This document shows positions 1-4,054 of a stretch of 6,256 nt of DNA, piece by piece; the first letter of the stretch is position 1; each line of letters starts with the position of its first letter. Below the pieces are notes generated by a model, which had not been told where the DNA came from, did no database searches, and worked only from the letters and a program-made list of their open reading frames with translations. The DNA is from Candidatus Kerfeldbacteria bacterium (lineage in GTDB: Bacteria > Patescibacteriota > Patescibacteriia > Veblenbacterales > UBA10138). The stretch lies in contig JACRFN010000028.1 of assembly GCA_016217875.1 (NCBI GenBank), positions 1 through 6,256 of the forward strand. The letters are read 5' to 3'. Position numbers and translations under genes: made by a program.

Positions 1-6
1 ATCTGC

Positions 7-18
7 TATAATAAAGAT
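7..18 (+). promoter_or_regulatory. Candidate -10 box placed for a leaderless pilin mRNA
   Basis: A perfect TATAAT lies at 7-12 and is followed by six bases before the ATG at 19. With the usual 6-7 base gap between a -10 box and the transcription start, the mRNA would begin at or next to the A of the ATG, with no room for a ribosome binding site. The -35 region lies outside the window. A strong Shine-Dalgarno-like AAGGAGGT occurs at 28-35, inside the gene. The nearest in-frame start after it is GTG 49, 13 bases further on, and starting there would remove the prepilin cleavage glycine. Confidence 0.4.
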
Positions 19-672
19 ATGTTTTTTAAGGAGGTTTCACACGGACAAGTGCTGGTTGAGGCGCTACTGGGGATTGTGGTGTCGACAGCCATGTTAGCCG
101 GCTCGGCGGCTTTAATTAACAGCTCTTTAAAGTTAAATAAAGAAGGCGGTAAGGGTTCGGCTGCTTTGGCCTTGGCTCAAGAAGGCATGGAAGCGGTGCA
201 GGCTATTCGCGACACCTCGTGGCACAATCTTTACAATCCGCCCGACGGTGCCGGCGCCAGCAGCAACAAAGGCGCGTCTTACCCTTACTATGTTGGCAAG
301 TCAGGCACGACTTGGGTTTTGACTACTGACACGGCTGATAAAGATATTACCGTAGACGGTTTGGTTTATAGCCGAGTGGTGCAGATTGATAATGTCAGCC
401 GCGACAACAGTACGCGGGATATTGTAACCTCGGGCGGCACCAATGACCCAGCCACGCAAAAAGTGACAGTTACGGTCACCGCCACCGGTTCGGCTGATGT
501 AGCTCTAGTGCAATACTTTACTCGCGTTTACACCCATTCGCCTTGGCAGCAAAGCAGTTGGGCCGGGGGAAGCGGGCAGACCAGCTGGTCCGATACCGCT
601 AAGTACGATACCGACGACGGCAATGTGAACGTGACCGGGACAGTCGGGACTATAAAGCTAGAGGCGCAGTAA
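19..672 (+). CDS. Type IV pilin-like / minor pseudopilin with prepilin peptidase site
   Basis: This 217-residue protein has a classic class III signal: a short leader with Lys4, then Gly9 followed by Gln10 and Glu14 (the +5 glutamate), then a hydrophobic helix to about residue 36. Prepilin peptidases cut after the glycine, and the helix packs the subunit into a type IV pilus or pseudopilus at the membrane. Residues 45-70 (ALALAQEGMEAVQAIRD and the following W and N) are typical of the minor pilins I associate with Parcubacteria, often annotated PilV- or PulI-like. The rest is predicted beta-rich and has no cysteines. The C-terminal tail carries a WAGGSGQTSWSDTAKY motif at 171-186. The ATG at 19 is chosen because it is the only start that keeps the leader and cleavage site. 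Pilin class is secure; the exact subunit role is not. Confidence 0.85.
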   Translation: MFFKEVSHGQVLVEALLGIVVSTAMLAGSAALINSSLKLNKEGGKGSAALALAQEGMEAVQAIRDTSWHNLYNPPDGAGASSNKGASYPYYVGKSGTTWVLTTDTADKDITVDGLVYSRVVQIDNVSRDNSTRDIVTSGGTNDPATQKVTVTVTATGSADVALVQYFTRVYTHSPWQQSSWAGGSGQTSWSDTAKYDTDDGNVNVTGTVGTIKLEAQ

Positions 673-679
673 CTTGGCG

Positions 680-756
680 CCACTCGCAACTAGCCAATAG
701 CCAATAGCCAATAGCCAATAGTACGAGTTGCGAAGTCCGAAGACCGAATAGTGAAT
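680..756 (+). repeat. Heptamer array 1 (11 units)
   Basis: Eleven consecutive 7-base units without a register slip: CCACTCG, CAACTAG, four perfect CCAATAG copies (694-721), then TACGAGT, TGCGAAG, TCCGAAG, ACCGAAT and AGTGAAT, followed by AATG. The first unit starts 8 bases after the last base of the pilin stop codon. Because 7 is not a multiple of 3, the array stays open in minus-strand frames and reads as a repeating YWLLAIGYWLLA peptide, which is spurious. Confidence 0.9.
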
Positions 757-787
757 AATGTAAAAGGCAAAAAATCAAAATGTCATG

Positions 788-809
788 CCTACGGCGGATC
801 ACCCGTAGG
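788..809. repeat. 7-bp hairpin
   Basis: CCTACGG (788-794) and CCGTAGG (803-809) form a perfect 7-bp stem around an 8-base loop. An overlapping alternative stem pairs CACCC (800-804) with GGGTG (808-812). An A-run follows on the + strand, so it is not a conventional intrinsic terminator for the pilin gene. Confidence 0.55.
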
Positions 810-859
810 GTGAAAAAATAACAGTATGTTAAATCAAAACTCAAATCAATACCTAATTT

Positions 860-895
860 CCAAACCCCTGCCCGCCGGCAGGCAGGCCAAACCCC
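860..895. repeat. GC-rich hairpin element flanked by 9-base direct repeats
   Basis: CCTGCC (867-872) pairs with GGCAGG (877-882), and the GC-rich block continues to about 888. It interrupts A/T-rich sequence. CCAAACCCC is found at 860-868 and again at 887-895, so the 18 bases between (869-886) look like a small insertion or slippage product. No T-tract follows, so termination is unlikely. Confidence 0.6.
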
Positions 896-938
896 AAGTT
901 CCAATAAAGTTCAAAGTTTTGAAACATTTAAGTATTTA

Positions 939-1015
939 TTGAAAATTGGAGCTTGGACATTAGGATTTTAACTATAATTTTGATTTTTGATTTTTAGATT
1001 CTAAATTTTAATTTA
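939..1015. repeat. A/T-rich heptad-like repeat run
   Basis: Read in sevens from 939 the units are TTGAAAA, TTGGAGC, TTGGACA, TTAGGAT, TTTAACT, ATAATTT, TGATTTT, TGATTTT, TAGATTC, TAAATTT and TAATTTA. Each unit resembles its neighbours and most begin with T. CCAA at 887, 894 and 901 shows the same 7-base step further left. This is a second, more degenerate family than the CCAATAG arrays. Confidence 0.5.
973..978 (+). promoter_or_regulatory. Possible -10 box upstream of the membrane protein gene
   Basis: A consensus TATAAT lies 49 bases before the ATG at 1028. No -35 box sits at the normal 16-18 base spacing; the closest is TTGGAC at 953-958 with a 14-base gap. It lies inside an A/T-rich repeat where such hexamers arise easily by chance. 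Confidence 0.2.
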
Positions 1016-1027
1016 ACCCAAAATCAT

Positions 1028-1654
1028 ATGCCCATGCCAATACCAACCTCAAGTCCTACTAGCAATCCGCGCCAGACATATATTATTGTGGGCGTGGTCG
1101 CGTTGGTGGTAATAGCCGCCGGCTTAGTCTGGTGGCTAGGCTCTAAGCCCGGCTCCGAGTCGGGCGCTCCTCCAGCCGCGCCCAAGCCTTTTACTTACAC
1201 TGATGTTAAGGGCGTGCCCCAAGAGGCCGCGGTCGAGGCCACCGACGCTAAAACTGCCTTGACCCTGGCTACCCCGGTAGCCCAAACTTGGAATCAGGCC
1301 GCCAAACCCATTTACATAAAATCAGGCGCTGATGTGGCCTTGGACGGCCGCAGCTTAACCTGGGAGGCGGCTTTTGGCGTGCCCGAGGGCGGCAAAATCA
1401 AGGCTTATGCCGTGTCAATTGCCAACGGCCGAGTAGGCAAGTCTGAAGCCATTACCACTTCCGATACCATCGTGGTGCCATTGCCTGATGACTGGAGCGA
1501 TTCCAAAGACGCTATCCGCCGCGCCATTGAAATTTTGAAAGCGCCGGAGCTGACAGTGAGGAAAATGGAGTTTTACCAGAATACCGGCGGGCAAGTGTGG
1601 CGCTGGACCTTGGCCACCAGCAAAGGCACGGTCAGCATGACCGCGACGCCGTAA
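1028..1654 (+). CDS. Single-pass membrane-anchored protein of unknown function
   Basis: The protein has 208 residues. A proline/serine-rich N-terminus (1-16) is followed by one clear transmembrane helix at about 18-38, then a linker rich in Gly, Ser and Pro (39-55), then a soluble region of about 150 residues. That arrangement implies a short cytoplasmic tail and an extracytoplasmic domain. The soluble part has five conserved-looking tryptophans (88, 112, 146, 191, 193). Its pattern of an ALTLA...W helix, strands with AYAVSIANGRV (126-136), a WSDSKDAIRRAIEIL helix (146-160) and a final VWRWTL strand distantly recalls a PepSY-type duplicated fold, but I cannot establish that. The start could be ATG 1028 or ATG 1034; neither has a ribosome binding site. 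It is the neighbour of the pilin gene but separated from it by 355 repeat-filled bases, so co-transcription is uncertain. Confidence 0.75.
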   Translation: MPMPIPTSSPTSNPRQTYIIVGVVALVVIAAGLVWWLGSKPGSESGAPPAAPKPFTYTDVKGVPQEAAVEATDAKTALTLATPVAQTWNQAAKPIYIKSGADVALDGRSLTWEAAFGVPEGGKIKAYAVSIANGRVGKSEAITTSDTIVVPLPDDWSDSKDAIRRAIEILKAPELTVRKMEFYQNTGGQVWRWTLATSKGTVSMTATP

Positions 1655-1661
1655 GTTTACG

Positions 1662-1787
1662 CCACTCGCCACTCGCCACTCGCCACTAGCCACTAGCCAA
1701 TAGCAACTAGCCACTAGCCAATAGTACGAATACCGAAGTCCGAAGCCAGAATAAACGAAATTTGAAGTCCGAAGGCCAAAGTTTGAA
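1662..1787 (+). repeat. Heptamer array 2 (about 18 units)
   Basis: From 1662 the units are CCACTCG x3, CCACTAG x2, CCAATAG, CAACTAG, CCACTAG, CCAATAG, TACGAAT, ACCGAAG, TCCGAAG and CCAGAAT. The GAA core then continues at 1757, 1764, 1771 and 1785, with a single 1-base slip near 1752. As in array 1, the first CCACTCG starts 8 bases after the last base of the preceding TAA. The array fades into TTTGAATAATTAATTT just before the ATG at 1798. Confidence 0.9.
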
Positions 1788-1797
1788 TAATTAATTT

Positions 1798-1863
1798 ATG
1801 AAAATCATAAAGAAACAGAAGTTGCCAAAATTTTTACAGCCGTATTTGTGGTCGGTGCGATAG
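1798..1863 (+). pseudogene. Short ORF resembling a DUF6922-type N-terminus, closed by an in-frame TAG
   Basis: ATG 1798 opens a 21-residue frame, MKIIKKQKLPKFLQPYLWSVR, that stops at TAG 1861-1863. The LPKFLQPYLW core looks like the start of the small DUF6922-type proteins often found in front of AbiEii-like nucleotidyltransferases. The frame is the same as that of the next gene, whose ATG is only one codon past the TAG. It may be the broken N-terminus of one longer gene, a remnant of a second antitoxin-like gene joined here, or a short leader ORF. TAG occurs as a stop nowhere else among the genes in this window. An AATAAT box at 1786-1791 sits six bases before the ATG. The family resemblance is from memory of the motif only. 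Confidence 0.35.
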
Positions 1864-1866
1864 TAT

Positions 1867-2127
1867 ATGACTATTCAAGATTTTATTATAAAACGGCCGC
1901 ATTTGATTTGGTATACGAAGAATTATAAAGGACTCTCGCCGGAAGCAGTTGTTGAGGCAACCCTCAATTACGGGGACTGGGATGATGTGCAAAAACTTAT
2001 TGCCATTCTCGGCATGAAAAAAACAGCGAAAATTTTTTACAAGCAGGCGCAGCAAAAACGATGCAACTATCATGAAAAATCAACACATTATTTCTCGTTA
2101 TATTTTAAAAGACGTGCGCATGCATAA
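1867..2127 (+). CDS. Small antitoxin-like partner of the AbiEii nucleotidyltransferase
   Basis: This 86-residue protein has no transmembrane segment and no recognisable helix-turn-helix. It is mostly helical, with an EAVVEATLNYGDWDDVQKLI stretch at 26-45, ILGMKKTAKIFYKQ at 47-60, and a basic, aromatic C-terminus. The LNYGDW core is typical of small proteins encoded directly upstream of AbiEii-type toxins in Patescibacteria, which supports an antitoxin role; direct neutralisation is inferred, not shown. Classic AbiEi antitoxins are larger and DNA-binding, so this is not AbiEi itself. The gene overlaps the toxin start by 8 bases (ATG 2120 inside ATGCATAA), indicating translational coupling. ATG 1867 has no clear ribosome binding site. 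The same frame continues upstream through a TAG to ATG 1798, so the native protein may once have been about 109 residues. Confidence 0.6.
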   Translation: MTIQDFIIKRPHLIWYTKNYKGLSPEAVVEATLNYGDWDDVQKLIAILGMKKTAKIFYKQAQQKRCNYHEKSTHYFSLYFKRRAHA

Positions 2128-2731
2128 AGAAATACTGACAAAAGAACAAAATGATCTCCTTCCCCTGGTTAAGGAATTTAGCAACGATTTTATTTTAGTC
2201 GGAGGAACGGCTATGGCGTTGCATATTGGCCACAGGCGCTCCATTGACTTTGATCTTTTTTCGTACGGAGAATTTAATAACGTAAAAATAAAAAGAAAAA
2301 TATTTCGTTATCATAAAATAGACAAAACCTACATCAACGAGACGGGGGAGTATACATTCTTAATCAATAATGTAAAAATGACATTCTATAATTTCCCCCA
2401 CAAAATAAAAGCGTCCGCGCGTTTAGATAAAATAATACGATTGCCTGATTTAATAACCTTGGCGGCGATGAAGGCCTTGGCGTTGGGGCATAGAGGAAAA
2501 TGGAAGGATTATGTTGATTTGTATTTTATCCTTAAAAATTATTACTCGCTTGACGAAATATCAAGAAAAGGGGGAGAGGTTTTTGGCGGCGGATTTAACG
2601 AGAGAATTTTTCGCGAAGCACTGGCTTATTTTGACGACATCAATTATTCAGAAGAAGTTATTTATATGAAAGGATACGAAATTTCTGACGCCAAAATTAA
2701 AAAATCGCTGGTGGATTTTAGTTTAAAATAA
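2120..2731 (+). CDS. AbiEii/AbiGii-family nucleotidyltransferase (toxin-like)
   Basis: This 203-residue protein has the nucleotidyltransferase-fold signature LVGGTAMALHIGHRRSIDFD at 26-45: Gly28-Gly29 is the nucleotide-binding turn, and Asp43 and Asp45 are the expected metal-binding acidic pair. A second conserved block, AAMKALAL...KWKDYVDLYFIL (105-128), holds Lys108, Lys119, Asp120 and Asp123. In type IV toxin-antitoxin systems AbiEii transfers nucleotides, and related MenT toxins modify tRNA acceptor ends; the substrate here is unknown. All key residues are present, so it is probably active. I chose ATG 2120 because MHKEILTKEQ...LLPLV is the usual beginning of these proteins and gives an 8-base overlap with the antitoxin-like gene. 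ATG 2072 would add 16 residues and a 56-base overlap. The gene is markedly A/T-rich (14 of 60 bases are G or C at 2281-2340, against 31 of 60 at 3421-3480), suggesting acquisition. Confidence 0.85.
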   Translation: MHKEILTKEQNDLLPLVKEFSNDFILVGGTAMALHIGHRRSIDFDLFSYGEFNNVKIKRKIFRYHKIDKTYINETGEYTFLINNVKMTFYNFPHKIKASARLDKIIRLPDLITLAAMKALALGHRGKWKDYVDLYFILKNYYSLDEISRKGGEVFGGGFNERIFREALAYFDDINYSEEVIYMKGYEISDAKIKKSLVDFSLK

Positions 2732-2779
2732 CAATGTCAGCAGTTAATGAATCCTCCCTATGGCAAGACCACAAGGTAT

Positions 2780-2817
2780 TGCCCCTATGGGGCATCACCC
2801 GCCCCGCTGAGCGGGGC
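2780..2817. repeat. Two tandem GC-rich hairpins after the AbiEii gene
   Basis: TGCCCC (2780-2785) pairs with GGGGCA (2789-2794) around TAT. GCCCCGC (2801-2807) pairs with GCGGGGC (2811-2817) around TGA. Only a short T4 at 2826-2829, eight bases beyond the second stem, follows, so this could be a weak terminator for the toxin operon or simply repeat DNA. Confidence 0.5.
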
Positions 2818-2841
2818 CCGTAGCCTTTTGGCAAGTTATAC

Positions 2842-2876
2842 CCCTTCGTCCGCCGCGGCGGACAGGTGGCGAAGGG
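2842..2876. repeat. Nested inverted repeat with a perfect 16-base palindrome
   Basis: GTCCGCCGCGGCGGAC at 2848-2863 is its own reverse complement. It is enclosed by CCCTTCG (2842-2848) and CGAAGGG (2870-2876), which can pair as an outer stem; the inner repeat is off-centre by six bases (AGGTGG). It has no T-tract. GC-rich palindromes of this type recur between genes in Patescibacteria and look like dispersed repeats. Confidence 0.55.
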
Positions 2877-2899
2877 TGATAAAAGCGGTAACAAAATGA

Positions 2900-2997
2900 C
2901 GAATAGCGAATTTTGAAGACCGAATAGCCAATAGCCAATAGCAAATAGTACGAATACCGAAGCCCGAAGACCGAATGGCGAAGTACGAATAGCGAAT
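2900..2997 (+). repeat. Heptamer array 3 (14 units)
   Basis: Fourteen units in unbroken register: CGAATAG, CGAATTT, TGAAGAC, CGAATAG, CCAATAG x2, CAAATAG, TACGAAT, ACCGAAG, CCCGAAG, ACCGAAT, GGCGAAG, TACGAAT and AGCGAAT, ending in AATG. The order CCAATAG, TACGAAT, ACCGAAG, (T/C)CCGAAG, ACCGAAT repeats that of array 1. The end AGCGAATAATG (2991-3001) matches AGTGAATAATG (750-760) at 10 of 11 positions. Confidence 0.9.
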
Positions 2998-3020
2998 AAT
3001 GATTAACCAAAACACCAACC

Positions 3021-4010
3021 GTGAAGCAGGAAAATACGAACCACAACCAGCTGCGAAAAAACTTACAAGGACTTATTGGCCTCTTGGTTTTGTTGCTGGC
3101 TTTGGTGGTTGGGTTTAACGCCTGGCTCTTGGTGGGGTATATACCAAGCCGAGTGCAGGCGGGCGTTACGGCCATTAAGTCCCGCTATCCTTTCCTTGAC
3201 CCCGGCCGTACGTTTACCGACCCCCGAGACCTTATCATCAACATCCAGCCGCTCAGAGATAAGCTGAACAGTTATCAAAGTAATTCTGATTTTGAGGTGA
3301 GCATCTACTTTGAGTACCTGGCCACCGGGGCCAACATTGCGGTGAATAAAGACAGGACGCTTTGGCCGGCCAGTCTTTTAAAGATTCCGGTGGCTATGGC
3401 CGTGATGAAAAAAGTGGAGCGGGGGCAGTGGAAACTAGACAACGAGCTGGTACTTTTATCAGAAGACCGCAACAGCGAGTTCGGCACGCTATATCAAAAG
3501 CCCTTGGGTACGCGCTTTACCATTGCCGAGTTGTTACACCAGGCCTTGGTTTATTCCGACAACATAGCCCACTTCATACTGTTGCGGAACATTGAGGAGG
3601 AGGAATTGATTGAAATTTATCAGCACTTGGGCTTGGAAGAGCTACGAAAACAGGCTTCCAGCCGGATGAGCGCCAAGCAGTACTCCATATTTTTCCGCTC
3701 GCTTTACACCTCAAGCTACCTTGACCCAGCTTCGGCCCAGTACTTGCTAGATATTCTGGATAACGACGTGCCCGGGCCTTATCTGAGGGCGGGGTTGCCT
3801 GCCGGCACCCACTTTGCCAATAAAACCGGCATTCAGGAAGACAAGCGGGTCATTAACGACTCGGGTATTGTATACTTCAACGGCCGGTCTTACATTTTGA
3901 CCGTGATGCTGCAAGACCGGAGCGATGCTTTACGGCGCGACAAGGCCGAGCAGGTAATGGCCGAGATATCACGCCAGGTTTACTCTTATGTTTCAAGCTA
4001 TCGGCTGTAA
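3021..4010 (+). CDS. Membrane-anchored class A beta-lactamase-like serine hydrolase
   Basis: The protein has 329 residues: a basic, polar N-terminus (1-16), one hydrophobic segment at about 17-40 acting as signal anchor, a linker, then a penicillin-recognising domain from about 75. The three hallmark motifs are present in order: Ser118-Leu-Leu-Lys121 (nucleophile and general base), Ser179-Asp-Asn181, and Lys268-Thr-Gly270. The SxxK to SDN distance (61) matches class A, but SDN to KTG is 89 against about 104 in class A (Ambler 130 to 234), and no ExxLN omega-loop motif with a Glu166 equivalent is visible; residues 203-222 replace it. Without that glutamate, hydrolysis of acyl-beta-lactam should be slow, so a role in peptidoglycan or another wall substrate is at least as likely as resistance. 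GTG 3021 is the only possible start, since an in-frame TGA lies at 3000-3002 and the first 16 residues give a sensible anchor. Confidence 0.8.
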   Translation: MKQENTNHNQLRKNLQGLIGLLVLLLALVVGFNAWLLVGYIPSRVQAGVTAIKSRYPFLDPGRTFTDPRDLIINIQPLRDKLNSYQSNSDFEVSIYFEYLATGANIAVNKDRTLWPASLLKIPVAMAVMKKVERGQWKLDNELVLLSEDRNSEFGTLYQKPLGTRFTIAELLHQALVYSDNIAHFILLRNIEEEELIEIYQHLGLEELRKQASSRMSAKQYSIFFRSLYTSSYLDPASAQYLLDILDNDVPGPYLRAGLPAGTHFANKTGIQEDKRVINDSGIVYFNGRSYILTVMLQDRSDALRRDKAEQVMAEISRQVYSYVSSYRL

Positions 4011-4025
4011 TTACCTAAGGGGTGG

Positions 4026-4046
4026 CTGCGAGGCTAAGCCTCGTAG
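4026..4046 (+). promoter_or_regulatory. Hairpin between the hydrolase and the giant surface protein gene
   Basis: CTGCGAGGC (4026-4034) pairs with GCCTCGTAG (4038-4046) around TAA: nine pairs including one G-U. The 3' arm ends in TAG of TAGGA (4044-4048), the only Shine-Dalgarno-like sequence before ATG 4055 (six-base gap). It could end transcription weakly (GATTATTT follows) or mask the ribosome binding site. It may also be a dispersed repeat. Confidence 0.45.
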
Positions 4047-4054
4047 GATTATTT

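Larger units (their letters stand above)
673..1027. other. Gene-free spacer made of several repeat types
   Basis: I see no gene in these 355 bases. From left to right they hold a heptamer array (680-756), a 7-bp hairpin (788-809), an A/T-rich stretch, a GC-rich hairpin flanked by 9-base direct repeats (860-895), and an A/T-rich run with 7-base periodicity (939-1015). A minus-strand open frame crosses part of it, but its translation is only the repeats read in succession. Confidence 0.8.

Noticed and set aside
650..904. Minus-strand open frame of 84 codons
   Set aside because: It is the heptamer array and the CCTGCC hairpin translated; no start signal, no protein-like composition.
1415..1714. 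Minus-strand open frame of 99 codons
   Set aside because: Shadow of the 1028-1654 gene extended into array 2.
1834..2073. Minus-strand open frame of 79 codons
   Set aside because: Antisense to the antitoxin-like gene, whose sequence is family-like and overlaps the toxin start in the usual way.
2801..2829. Strong intrinsic terminator after the toxin gene
   Set aside because: The hairpin is good but the only T-tract is four bases long and eight bases away, so it was kept as a repeat with possible weak termination.
680..2997. Heptamer arrays as CRISPR
   Set aside because: Units are 7 bases, directly adjacent, without spacers; no cas genes nearby.
2999..3120. ATG 2999 as a start, giving a peptide of about 39 residues
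   Set aside because: It is in another frame from the serine hydrolase, runs into a stop at about 3118, and lacks any protein-like feature.
2795..3175. Minus-strand open frames of 126 and 60 codons (2795-3175 and 2836-3018)
   Set aside because: Both read heptamer array 3 and the hairpins as repeating YWLLAIGYS-type peptides; the longer one also overlaps the start of the serine hydrolase gene.
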